This document shows, one piece after another, positions 1 through 9,253 of a stretch of 31,266 nucleotides of DNA. The translations under genes were made by a program, and so were the position numbers. Source of the DNA: TMED8 sp964468005 (GTDB taxonomy: Bacteria; Pseudomonadota; Alphaproteobacteria; Rhodospirillales; Casp-alpha2); NCBI GenBank assembly GCA_964468005.1, contig CAYXUT010000011.1, positions 1 through 31,266 of the forward strand, written 5' to 3'. A model generated the notes under the pieces. That model was not told where the DNA came from. It searched no databases and saw only the letters and a program-made list of their open reading frames with translations. Position 1 is the stretch's first letter. Every line of letters starts with the position of its first letter.

Positions 1-109
1 GAAGGGCGACCGTATCCTGTTTGGCAAATGGTCGGGCACCGAGGTCAAGGTCGACAGCGTCGATCTCTTGATCATGAAGGAATCCGATATCCTGGGAATC
101 ATTGAGTAA
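1..109 (+). CDS. groES: Co-chaperonin GroES, 3' end only
   Basis: This is the last 35 codons of a GroES, open at the left edge of the window and read in the frame starting at base 2. It ends ...LLIMKESDILGIIE, the usual GroES C-terminus, with the core GDRILFGKWSGTEV before it. GroES is the seven-subunit cytoplasmic lid of the GroEL folding chamber. The TAA at 107-109 is 15 bases before the groEL start, the standard groES-groEL operon layout. The mobile loop that contacts GroEL lies outside the window, and so does the promoter, so nothing can be said about heat-shock control. Confidence 0.95.
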   Translation, partial: KGDRILFGKWSGTEVKVDSVDLLIMKESDILGIIE

Positions 110-124
110 CGGAGACAAGCAACA

Positions 125-1777
<1,653 letters not shown>

Positions 1778-1802
1778 GCCTAGCCAACCAAGTGACATGT
1801 TC

Positions 1803-1837
1803 AAGGGCCGTCCTTCGGGACGGCCCTTTTAGTTTTT
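1803..1837 (+). terminator. Rho-independent terminator of groESL
   Basis: An 11-bp perfect stem (AAGGGCCGTCC at 1803-1813 paired with 1818-1828) is closed by a TTCG tetraloop at 1814-1817 and followed by TTTTAGTTTTT. It lies 26 bases past the groEL stop. On the minus strand only two T follow the stem, so it should mainly stop plus-strand transcription and keep it out of the converging synthetase gene. Confidence 0.93.
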
Positions 1838-1853
1838 CCGGGAAAAGCTCGAC

Positions 1854-3401
1854 TTACGCCTGGCCCTGTTCCGCCTCTCGCAATTTCTTACGGTTGATCT
1901 TACCGGCCGGCGTCTTCGGAAGGTTTTCGACAAAGGCAACGAGGCGAGGGTATTCGTGCCGTGACAGGCGCTCTTTCGCAAGGTGTTGGATCTCCTTGGT
2001 GAAGCTGGCATCGCCTTGCCGCTTTGAAACGATGACCGCCTTGACCACCTGGCCGCGCTCTTCGTCGGGGACGCCAATTACCGCCACTTCGTCAATATCG
2101 GCGTGCGTCAGAAGCACATTTTCAATTTCCACAGCGCCCATGGTGTAGCCCGCAGTGATGATGACGTCATCGGCGCGGCCGCCATGGTAAAAATATCCAT
2201 TCCCGTCCGTCTGGCCCAAATCCTTCGTCGAGAACCATTCGCCGCGCCGGTCCATCATAATTTCGCCTACCTTGGCCGGACCGAGCGCCTTACCATTTGA
2301 ATCGTGTATCTCAAGCCGAATGCCCGGCACGGGCTTGCCGAGCGATCCTGGTTTAATCTCAAAGTCCTCGGCGCCCGGATAGGAGACCAGAATAACACCC
2401 ACCTCGGTGGTACCGTAGAAACTGGCGGCGCGCTTGCCAAAGGTTTCCAGAACCCAATCATCAGTCTCCGTGTCTAGAGGCTCGCCGGTGAAGGAAAGCT
2501 TCTCGATTTCAAAGGAAGAATTGTCAGCTAACCCCGAGCGCCGCATCATTCGAAAATGGGTGGCAGCGACGGAAAGGTTTGTGATCCCTAGATCCCGTAT
2601 GGCTTCTATGCAGCGCCTAGGATCAAACTTGCCGGCGTAACTGGCGGTCGTTACTCCAAGAGCAAAAGGTGCAATGGTGCCATGCCACAGCCCGTGTCCC
2701 CAGGCCGGCGAGGACGGCACCATGAAATTGTCACCAGGCCGTATGCCCGTGCCGTAAAGTGCCGCCAGCATCAATGTTACCAACGAGCCGTGGGTGTGAC
2801 GCACGGCTTTCGGCAATTCGCGCGTGGTGCCGGATGTATACTGGTAGACTGCTAGGTCACTTGCTGATGTTTGCAGCTTGAAATTGTTCGCCTCGGCTGC
2901 CAGCATTCCTCGGAAATCGGCGCCGGTAGCCAAGACTGTCAGCCCATTAATGGCTTCCGCGATAGATGCTTTTTCGGGTGTCGTGATAAGGATCCTCGGC
3001 TTGCAGTCATCAACTCGAAGCCTGAGCCCGTCTGGCCCGAAAAGTGTGAACAGCGGTACACCTACGCAGCCAGCCTTCATGGTGCCAAACATGGAAACGT
3101 AAAACTCGTAACAGGGGTCCAGCATGACGGCGACACAATCGCCGGGCTTGACACCGTGGTTCGTGAGAAGATTGGCGAAACGGCTCGAACCCTCGCTCAG
3201 CTCTCCAAAGGTGTAGCTGTCATGGCCACCCTCGGCGCGAACAACATGGACAGCGATATCATCGCGGGGATGGCGGTCAAGGCACTCATGGCCGATGTTG
3301 AAATTGCCCTTGTCGCCATCAAACAATTCCCACAGGGCACCCTTTGAACAATGCCGAAGGGCATCCGCATAGCTCGTGTAATCCGTCAGTTTGGCCGTCA
3401 T
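1854..3401 (-). CDS. Acyl-CoA synthetase (AMP-forming), acetyl/medium-chain-like
   Basis: A 515-residue ANL-superfamily enzyme that activates a carboxylic acid to its CoA thioester through an acyl-adenylate. Visible motifs are the phosphate-binding loop YTSGTTRELPKAV (residues 188-200), YGTTE (329-333), the hinge region STKDLGQTDGNGYF, GRADDVIITAGYTMG, and the C-terminal PKTPAGKINR with the adenylation Lys at 501. The layout resembles the acetyl-CoA synthetase and medium-chain (ACSM) subgroup. The loop has Arg-Glu where most members have a Gly, which I take as a subfamily trait because all other motifs are intact. The frame extends to an ATG at 3422, but GGGGGAG at 3407-3413 sits 5 bases before the ATG at 3401, so I chose that start. 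It is divergent from the IclR gene and probably co-regulated. The substrate is unknown. Confidence 0.88.
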   Translation of the reverse strand: MTAKLTDYTSYADALRHCSKGALWELFDGDKGNFNIGHECLDRHPRDDIAVHVVRAEGGHDSYTFGELSEGSSRFANLLTNHGVKPGDCVAVMLDPCYEFYVSMFGTMKAGCVGVPLFTLFGPDGLRLRVDDCKPRILITTPEKASIAEAINGLTVLATGADFRGMLAAEANNFKLQTSASDLAVYQYTSGTTRELPKAVRHTHGSLVTLMLAALYGTGIRPGDNFMVPSSPAWGHGLWHGTIAPFALGVTTASYAGKFDPRRCIEAIRDLGITNLSVAATHFRMMRRSGLADNSSFEIEKLSFTGEPLDTETDDWVLETFGKRAASFYGTTEVGVILVSYPGAEDFEIKPGSLGKPVPGIRLEIHDSNGKALGPAKVGEIMMDRRGEWFSTKDLGQTDGNGYFYHGGRADDVIITAGYTMGAVEIENVLLTHADIDEVAVIGVPDEERGQVVKAVIVSKRQGDASFTKEIQHLAKERLSRHEYPRLVAFVENLPKTPAGKINRKKLREAEQGQA

Positions 3402-3406
3402 TGAAT

Positions 3407-3413
3407 CTCCCCC
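3407..3413 (-). promoter_or_regulatory. Ribosome-binding site fixing the synthetase start
   Basis: The minus strand reads GGGGGAG here, 5 bases upstream of the ATG at 3401. This site would lie inside the coding sequence if the upstream ATG at 3422 were used, so it favours the shorter protein. Confidence 0.75.
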
Positions 3414-3524
3414 GTTGCACACGCCTCATCATCCATAACACAAAATGAAAGCTCAATGGTTTAACGTGGGGGACATTTGAGATGAAAAACAAACTAACGG
3501 AGAATTTCGTTTTCAATGCCAACA

Positions 3525-3553
3525 TTGACACCTCGCGCGAAAATGTATATTCG
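3525..3553 (+). promoter_or_regulatory. Candidate sigma-70 promoter of the IclR-led operon
   Basis: TTGACA at 3525-3530 matches the -35 consensus exactly. A -10 could be TATTCG at 3548-3553 (17-bp spacer) or TATATT at 3546-3551 (15-bp spacer). Either puts the transcript start within roughly ten bases of the ATG at 3568, so the mRNA would have almost no leader. No Shine-Dalgarno sequence precedes that ATG. This is inferred from sequence alone. Confidence 0.5.
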
Positions 3554-3569
3554 TATTATTTCCGAATAT
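3547..3569. promoter_or_regulatory. Inverted repeat, probable IclR autoregulatory operator
   Basis: ATATTCG (3547-3553) and CGAATAT (3563-3569) form a perfect 7-bp inverted repeat with a 9-base spacer. It overlaps the candidate -10 and the start codon of the regulator. A second repeat, ATTATTT (3555-3561) with AAATAAT (3575-3581), is nested 10 bp downstream. IclR-family dimers bind palindromes near their own promoters, so a bound regulator here would block initiation. The site also lies in the only intergenic region shared with the divergent synthetase gene. Confidence 0.5.
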
Positions 3570-4362
3570 GCGTAAAATAATCTCACCACATCGTCGCGCC
3601 GGGCCACAATCCGTTGGCCGGGTTTTTTCGATCCTAGGCTCCTTGGCGGAAGCCGAGAATGGCGCCACTCTGTCAGAACTTGCTGTGGAAGTCGGCGCAC
3701 CAAAAACCAGCTTAGCCGGCCTGCTTGCCGGGCTTGTTGATGAGGGCTGCCTGGTGCGCGATGATGTGGCGCGCTATTCTCTGGGGCCGAAATTCATCTC
3801 TTTAGCCATCCGCGTAACCGGCAAGCGCGAACTTGCCCCGTTGGCACGGCCCTTTCTCGTCGATCTCATGGAGAAGACCGGCGAGACCGCCGTGCTCGGC
3901 ACTCTGGCCCCCGACGAAGACGTGGCTATCTACCTGGACAAGGTGGAAAGCACCAATTCGATTCGCTACGCCGTCGATATCGGAGAGCGCCGACAACTGT
4001 ACAGCACGGCAGTCGGCAAGGTGTTGCTGGCGCATTTTGCTCCGGCACACCTCAAAGCCTATCTGAAAACCGCGAAACGCAAACGGTTTACCCCCAAAAC
4101 CCTGACCAAGGCCCAGGATCTTGAAGCCGAGCTGCGGCGTATTCGCCAAAATGGCTTCGCGTGTTCGGTAAACGAGCAGGTGATTGGCGCTAGCGCCGTC
4201 GCCGCGCCGATCCATGCCCTCGACGGATCGGTGGCGGCGGTTATTGTTGTTGCCGGACCATCGGACCGGCTCATTAAAAAAGTAAATACTGACGCAGCCC
4301 TGGTTGTTGAGGCTGCCAACGAATGCAGTCAACTTCTCAGGGGCTCGGATACTGAACAATAA
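3568..4362 (+). CDS. IclR-family transcriptional regulator
   Basis: A 264-residue DNA-binding regulator. An N-terminal winged helix-turn-helix (about residues 14-75, with TLSELAVEVGAPKTSLAGLLAGLVDEG) precedes the IclR effector domain (about 85-250), recognised by LYSTAVGKVLLAHF and the FACSVNEQVIGASAVAAPI segment that lines the ligand pocket. These proteins sense small organic acids or acyl compounds and control adjacent catabolic genes. The ATG at 3568 is the only start codon after the in-frame stop at 3526-3528, and it has no Shine-Dalgarno sequence, so translation may be leaderless. The stop is 19 bases before the dehydrogenase start, so the regulator appears to be the first gene of the catabolic operon. 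The ligand cannot be read from sequence. Confidence 0.93.
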   Translation: MRKIISPHRRAGPQSVGRVFSILGSLAEAENGATLSELAVEVGAPKTSLAGLLAGLVDEGCLVRDDVARYSLGPKFISLAIRVTGKRELAPLARPFLVDLMEKTGETAVLGTLAPDEDVAIYLDKVESTNSIRYAVDIGERRQLYSTAVGKVLLAHFAPAHLKAYLKTAKRKRFTPKTLTKAQDLEAELRRIRQNGFACSVNEQVIGASAVAAPIHALDGSVAAVIVVAGPSDRLIKKVNTDAALVVEAANECSQLLRGSDTEQ

Positions 4363-4381
4363 CCAAGGGAGCACAAGCCAT

Positions 4382-5413
4382 ATGAGTTTCGATTTCACCC
4401 CCGAGCAGCAACTGATCAAGGACAACATCGTCAAGCTGCTTGAGCCTTACGGCGACCAGTACTGGCTGGACCGTGACAACGACGGCGAGTTTCCCGAGGA
4501 TTTCTGCCTTGCGCTAGCCGATGCCGGCTGGATGGGCATCGCCATGCCCAAGGAATACGGCGGCAGTGGGCTGGGCATTACCGAAGCCGCGATCATGGCG
4601 CAGACCATCACAGAATCAGGTGCCGGCAATGCGGGCTTCGCCGCCATCGTCATCGGCATCTTCGGGCTCAATCCGGTCGTCATGTTCGGAACCGACAAAC
4701 AGAAACGAAAATGGCTGCCGCCGATCATCAAGCGCCAAGATATTGCGTGCTTCGCCGTCACTGAGCCGAACACTGGCCTAGACACCACAAGGCTAAAAAC
4801 CCGCGCCAAACTCACTGGCGATCACTACATCGTCAACGGCGAAAAAATTTGGACTTCAACGGCGCAGATTTCCAACAAGATGCTTCTGATCGCCCGCACC
4901 AACCCGGATACGGAAAGGCCCATCGACGGTCTATCGCTTTTTTATACGGACCTGGATCGGAACTATTGCGATATTCGGGCCATCGACAAAATGGGTCGCA
5001 AGTGCGTCGATTCGAACGAGCTGTTCATCGATGGTCTGCCTATTCCGAAAACGGATTTAATCGGCGAGGAGGGCAAGGGATTCCGTTATCTGTTACACGG
5101 CCTGAACGCAGAGAGAATCCTAATCTCCGCCTCTATGGTCGGGCTTGGGCGCTGCGCCATTGGCCGCGCCGTCCGGTACGCCAAGGAACGTGTCGTCTTC
5201 GACCGGCCGATCGGCATGAACCAGTCGATTCAGCACCCCTTGGCCGCATCCTGGGCGGAATTGGAAGCGGCAAACCTGATGGCCTTCAACGCAGCGCGCA
5301 AGTATGATTCCAAACAGGAATGCGGGCTCGAGTCCAACGCCGCCAAGTATCTTGCCGCCGAGGCCACCTTCAAGGCTTGCACAAATGCGGTCATGACCCA
5401 CGGCGGCATGGGC
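4382..5413 (+). CDS. Acyl-CoA dehydrogenase, 3' end lost in gap
   Basis: 344 residues are present. A flavoenzyme of this family oxidises an acyl-CoA to the 2,3-enoyl-CoA and passes electrons to ETF. Visible are the N-terminal helical domain (MSFDFTPEQQLIKDNI), the FAD/substrate beta domain with CFAVTEPNTGLDTTRLKTRA and GEKIWTSTAQISN, and the C-terminal helical domain to NAVMTHGGMG, where the N run begins. Roughly 40 residues, a region that carries the catalytic Glu in many family members, are missing. The ATG at 4382 follows AAGGGAG at 4365-4371. An apparent reading frame running on through the gap is an artefact of translating N. In this operon it could supply an unsaturated dicarboxyl-CoA to the hydratase, which is inference. 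Confidence 0.93.
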
Positions 5414-5513
5414 NNNNNNNNNNNNNNNNNNNNNNNNNNNNNNNNNNNNNNNNNNNNNNNNNNNNNNNNNNNNNNNNNNNNNNNNNNNNNNNNNNNNNNN
5501 NNNNNNNNNNNNN
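5414..5513. other. Assembly gap of exactly 100 N
   Basis: One hundred N, the conventional placeholder for a scaffold join of unknown length. The dehydrogenase on the left lacks about 40 C-terminal residues. The CoA-transferase on the right lacks about 53 N-terminal residues, judged against its paralogue at 7943-9139. At least 280-300 bases are therefore really missing if the two genes are neighbours. Both edges carry the same word GGCATGGGC (5405-5413 and 5514-5522). Confidence 0.98.
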
Positions 5514-6557
5514 GGCATGGGCGCTATCTTCCTCAACTGCAACCGCTCAAAGCGCTCCATCGTCCTTGACGTCAAGCGCCCGGACGGCCTCAAGGCAATG
5601 ACGGATCTGATCAAGGGCGCCGACGTTATGGTCTATAACCGCCGCCCGCAGGCCATGAAGCGGCTCGGCCTCTCCTATGGTGCGGTTTCAGCCGCGAACC
5701 CTCGGATCATCTACGCCGGGCTTTTCGGCTACGGCCAGGACGGCCCCTACGGGCCGAAGCCAGCCTTTGATGACCTGATCCAGGGTGCCGTGGCGGTCCC
5801 TTGGCTGGCACATATGGCCAACGGTTGCGAGCCGGCCTACGCACCGACAGCTATCGTCGACCGCGGCGTCGGGCTATGGGCCGTCGGCCAGGTCAACGCC
5901 GCGCTTTATCATCAATCGCGTACCGGTCAGGGCCAACGCATCGACATGCCGATGTTTGAGATGATGGCGAGCTTCGTGCTCTCCGATCACATGTCAGGCC
6001 GGACTTTCGTGCCCGATATCGGCGACGCGGGATATCCGCGGATGCTTAATTCCGATCGCCGTCCCTACTCGACCAAGGATGGTTATGTCTGTGTCATGAT
6101 CTATACTGACCAGCACTGGCAAGCATTCTTCAAGGCGCTTGGCCGTGAGGCTGAATTCAACAACGATCCGCGATTTGCTTCCATGGCGACGCGCGCCGAG
6201 AATATCGCCGAAATCTATGGCGAACTGGCTGAGCTTTTGACCACCCGAACAACGGCAGAGTGGGTAAAGCTCTTCGATGAAGCCGATATCCCCGCCATGC
6301 CACCGCACACCCTAGAAACTCTGCTTGAGGACAAGCATCTGGCCAAGGTCGGCTTTTTCGAGACGGTCGAGCACCCGAGCGAGGGTGGACTCTGCAACAT
6401 GGCCTACCCCAGCGCCTGGTCGGTGACGCAACCCAAGCCATCGAGCCTGGCGCCCCGGCTCGGCGAGCACAGCATCGAGATTTTGCAGGAGCTCGGCTAC
6501 GGCAATCAACAGATCACGGCGCTGGTCGACAGCGGTGCTACCAAATCAAACACCTAG
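5514..6557 (+). CDS. Class III CoA-transferase (CaiB/BaiF), 5' end lost in gap
   Basis: 347 residues of a family III CoA-transferase, which moves CoA between two carboxylic acids through an enzyme-bound mixed anhydride. The reading frame enters from the gap at GMGAIFLNCNRSKRSIVLDV, which aligns with GMAAVFLTTNRNKRSIVLDL of the second transferase downstream, so about 53 residues are missing. The catalytic Asp is in TAIVDRGVGLWAVG (residue 116 of this fragment). The pattern YPRMLNSDRRPYSTKDGYV is typical of the family. It ends at TAG 6555-6557, 19 bases before the MaoC gene. Two similar but clearly different transferases in one operon could be two subunits, as in SmtA/SmtB, or act on different acids. 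Confidence 0.92.
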   Translation, partial: GMGAIFLNCNRSKRSIVLDVKRPDGLKAMTDLIKGADVMVYNRRPQAMKRLGLSYGAVSAANPRIIYAGLFGYGQDGPYGPKPAFDDLIQGAVAVPWLAHMANGCEPAYAPTAIVDRGVGLWAVGQVNAALYHQSRTGQGQRIDMPMFEMMASFVLSDHMSGRTFVPDIGDAGYPRMLNSDRRPYSTKDGYVCVMIYTDQHWQAFFKALGREAEFNNDPRFASMATRAENIAEIYGELAELLTTRTTAEWVKLFDEADIPAMPPHTLETLLEDKHLAKVGFFETVEHPSEGGLCNMAYPSAWSVTQPKPSSLAPRLGEHSIEILQELGYGNQQITALVDSGATKSNT

Positions 6558-6576
6558 ATAAATAGGAGCAATTTGG

Positions 6577-7032
6577 ATGTCAGGTCTTTACTACGAGGAA
6601 TTCGAGGTCGGCATGGAGTTCAAACATGCGTTGACCCGCACGGTGACGGAGATGGACAATGTCATGTTCTGCGCCATGACACACAACCCGCAACCGTTGC
6701 ACCTGGACGAAGAATATTCGAAAAATACTTTTTACGGCCAGCGTCTTGTCAACAGCCTGTTCACGTTAGGTCTTATTATTGGCGTCTCGGTAGAAGATAC
6801 GACCTTGGGCACAACACTTGGCAACCTTGGAATGACCGATATCCGCTTCAAAAACCCGGTTTTCCACGGCGATACGCTACGTTCCATGACACGGATTGCC
6901 GGCAAACGCGAAAGCAAGTCCCGTCCTGATACTGGCATCGTCACCTTTGAACACACCGGCTATAACCAGCGCGACGAGGAAGTCGCGTATTGTATCCGTA
7001 CCGGCCTGATGAAGAAGAAGTCGGAGCGATGA
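6577..7032 (+). CDS. MaoC-family enoyl-CoA hydratase
   Basis: A 151-residue single hotdog domain. MaoC-type enzymes add water to, or remove it from, the double bond of an acyl-CoA. The active-site loop reads CAMTHNPQPLHLDEEY (residues 32-47). His42 is in place, but the usual D-x-N-P-x-H pattern has no Asp two positions before Asn37, a trait I associate with hydratases of branched or C5 dicarboxyl-CoA such as mesaconyl-CoA or itaconyl-CoA. Further motifs are YGQRLVNSLFTLGL and IRFKNPVFHGDTL. The ATG at 6577 follows AGGAG at 6564-6568. The stop overlaps the next start as ATGA (7029-7032), so translation of the lyase is probably coupled. Function by analogy: hydration of an itaconyl/mesaconyl-type CoA ester to citramalyl-CoA. 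Confidence 0.9.
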   Translation: MSGLYYEEFEVGMEFKHALTRTVTEMDNVMFCAMTHNPQPLHLDEEYSKNTFYGQRLVNSLFTLGLIIGVSVEDTTLGTTLGNLGMTDIRFKNPVFHGDTLRSMTRIAGKRESKSRPDTGIVTFEHTGYNQRDEEVAYCIRTGLMKKKSER

Positions 7033-7922
7033 TTATCCGCTCGTGGCTGTTCGTTCCTGGCGACAGCGAACGCAAGCTAGAGAAAGGCCGGGGCAATCAG
7101 GCCGACGCCTTGATCCTGGACTTAGAAGACGCGGTCTCCGACGATCGCCAAGAGATAGCGCGCAAAATGACGCGTGAATACCTGCAAGCCTCCTCGGACC
7201 GCTCGCGCCAGCAGTTGTGGGTGCGGATCAATCCCCTCTACCATGATTTTTCTTTACCGGACCTTGCCGCCGTCATGCCCGGCGCGCCTGATGGGATCGT
7301 GCTTCCGAAGGTCTATTCGGCCGTTGAGGTGAACCGTATGGCCGACTATCTCTCGGCCTTGGAAGCGCGCGAGGGCCTTGAAATCGGCTCAACGAAAGTT
7401 CTCAGTGTGGCGACGGAAACGGCGGCTTCTCTGCTGACCTTTCATACCTATCTCGAAAACATCACCGAACGTCTGGTGGCCATGACGTGGGGTGCCGAAG
7501 ACCTGGCGGCGGCCTTGGGCGCCAGCGACAATCGCCATCCTGTCACCGGTGACTACGACGACGCTTTCCTGCTAGCAAAGTCGCAATGTTTGGCGACGGC
7601 ACGCGCCATTGATGTACAGCCTGTCGGCGTTGTCTGGATCAATTTTCGAGATAACGATGGGCTGCAGGCAGATTGCCTGCGCGACCGCCGTTCCGGCTTT
7701 GTCGGCAAGATCGCCATTCATCCGAACCAATCCGAGATCATCAATGCCGCCTTCACGCCATCTGACGACGAGGTCGCCCATGCCCAGCGGGTTGTTGATG
7801 TGTTTGAGAAAAACCCGGGCCTCGGCACCGTGGGTTTGGACGGCAAGATGCTCGACATGCCGCACTTGAAACAGGCTCGCAATACGTTGGCCATGGCAGT
7901 GCAAATCAAAACGCTGGAATGA
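7029..7922 (+). CDS. CitE-like lyase (HpcH/HpaI superfamily), citramalyl/malyl-CoA type
   Basis: A 297-residue TIM-barrel enzyme of the CitE branch. These enzymes cleave malyl-, methylmalyl- or citramalyl-CoA into acetyl- or propionyl-CoA and a 2-oxoacid, using Mg2+. Visible are RSWLFVPGD at the start, ALILDLEDAV, WVRIN with the CoA-binding Arg66, VATETAAS with metal ligand Glu130, WGAEDLAAALG with metal ligand Asp158, and GKIAIHPNQ. The start is set by the ATGA overlap with the MaoC gene; an upstream ATG at 6990 lies deep inside that gene. The stop also overlaps an ATG at 7919. A MaoC hydratase directly before a CitE lyase is the pairing seen in itaconate (Ich-Ccl) and mesaconate degradation, so (S)-citramalyl-CoA lyase is my preferred guess. 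Malyl-CoA or methylmalyl-CoA lyase is possible. Confidence 0.9.
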   Translation: MIIRSWLFVPGDSERKLEKGRGNQADALILDLEDAVSDDRQEIARKMTREYLQASSDRSRQQLWVRINPLYHDFSLPDLAAVMPGAPDGIVLPKVYSAVEVNRMADYLSALEAREGLEIGSTKVLSVATETAASLLTFHTYLENITERLVAMTWGAEDLAAALGASDNRHPVTGDYDDAFLLAKSQCLATARAIDVQPVGVVWINFRDNDGLQADCLRDRRSGFVGKIAIHPNQSEIINAAFTPSDDEVAHAQRVVDVFEKNPGLGTVGLDGKMLDMPHLKQARNTLAMAVQIKTLE

Positions 7923-7942
7923 CCAGCAAAAAAGGGGGGGAT

Positions 7943-9139
7943 ATGACCGGTACTTTGGATGGTATCCGGGTGGTCGACCTGACCACCGTAGTCATGGGGC
8001 CGTGGGCGGCGCAGATGTTGGGGGACATGGGTGCTGACGTAATTAAAATTGAGACGCCGACAGGCGATATCGCACGCGGCATGGGCCCCGGCCGCAACAA
8101 GGGCATGGCCGCGGTTTTCCTGACCACCAACCGTAATAAGCGCTCCATCGTCCTCGACCTCACCAAAGACGCCGGGCTCAAGGCGCTTAGAAAAATCATC
8201 GACACGGCAGACGTCTTCATGCACAACCTTCGGCCAAAGGTGATGAACAAATTCGGCCTCGGGTACGAAACCTTCACGGATACTAACCCGGACCTGATCT
8301 ATTGCGGTGCCTATGGTTTTCGCGCCGAGGGCCCGCTGGCCGACAAGCCGGCCTACGACGATGTTATCCAGACAGCATCAAGCATTTGCGACATGATGAG
8401 CATTATTGCCGGGCACCCGCGATTCGTGCCGACCCTGATTGCCGACAAGACCTCGGCCTATGCCGTGTTAGCATCCATCCTGGCCGCGCTCGTGCAACGC
8501 GAACGCGGTGGCGGCGGCCAGGCTGTCGAAGTCCCCATGTACGAGACGCTTGTCGATTTCGGCATGGTCGAGCAGCTTTATGGCGCGACCTTCGACCCGC
8601 CCATCGCGCAGATGGGTTACGAGCGAATTATGAACACGGAACGGCGTCCCTACCCGACCAAGGACGGTTTCGTCACAGTGCTTCCTTATTCCGATCAGAA
8701 CTGGAAGGACTTTTTCAGCATCGCTGGGCGAGAGGAAATGATGGATGACCCGGTTTTCGCTTCGCACTCCGAGCGGGTCAGCAATTCAGAAATCGTTTAC
8801 GCCACGCTTGCCGAGATTGTCGTCACCCGCACGACTGCGGAATGGATTAAAGATCTTGATGTGGCCAACATCCCGGTGATGAGGGTCAATACCATGGATG
8901 ATTTGCTGGAAGACGAGCAGCTTAAAGCTACTGGCTTCTGGCACAGCGTCGAACATCCGACCGAAGGCAAGCTCCGGTTCACCGACCCACCGTTGCGCTA
9001 TTCCAAGACACCCTCTTCCATTCGCGACATGCCGCCGCTATTGGGGCAGCAAAGCGCCGAGGTTCTGGCGGAAGCCGGTTATTCTCCGAACGAGATCGAA
9101 GAGCTTTTCGCCGCCAAGGTTACCAAGCGGCCAGCATAA
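7943..9139 (+). CDS. Class III CoA-transferase (CaiB/BaiF), second copy
   Basis: A complete 398-residue family III CoA-transferase. It starts MTGTLDGIRVVDLTTVVMGP, has the CoA-binding segment GDMGADVIKIE, the catalytic Asp168 in TLIADKTSAYAV, and the C-terminal RTTAEWIKDLDVANIPVM that folds back to form the interlocked dimer. Two starts are possible. An ATG at 7919 overlaps the lyase stop as ATGA. An ATG at 7943 directly follows a purine run ending in seven G (7934-7940). I prefer 7943 because family members begin at this point. It is the last gene of the operon, and no convincing terminator follows. With the first transferase it may make a heteromeric enzyme that activates a dicarboxylate using succinyl-CoA, which is inference. 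Confidence 0.93.
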   Translation: MTGTLDGIRVVDLTTVVMGPWAAQMLGDMGADVIKIETPTGDIARGMGPGRNKGMAAVFLTTNRNKRSIVLDLTKDAGLKALRKIIDTADVFMHNLRPKVMNKFGLGYETFTDTNPDLIYCGAYGFRAEGPLADKPAYDDVIQTASSICDMMSIIAGHPRFVPTLIADKTSAYAVLASILAALVQRERGGGGQAVEVPMYETLVDFGMVEQLYGATFDPPIAQMGYERIMNTERRPYPTKDGFVTVLPYSDQNWKDFFSIAGREEMMDDPVFASHSERVSNSEIVYATLAEIVVTRTTAEWIKDLDVANIPVMRVNTMDDLLEDEQLKATGFWHSVEHPTEGKLRFTDPPLRYSKTPSSIRDMPPLLGQQSAEVLAEAGYSPNEIEELFAAKVTKRPA

Positions 9140-9253
9140 CTACACGGCCGAGCCTGCGAGTGTTTCAGGCGCAATCGGATGATCGGGCGGGCGTTGATGG
9201 TCTCGTCGTCGCCACCTTTCAGGAGCAGGTAGATTTCATCTTTATAGCCCTTA

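Noticed and set aside
4304..5569. Continuous reading frame through the N run joining the dehydrogenase to a short tail
   Set aside because: It is made by translating N as open sequence; the right flank belongs to a CoA-transferase in a different frame.
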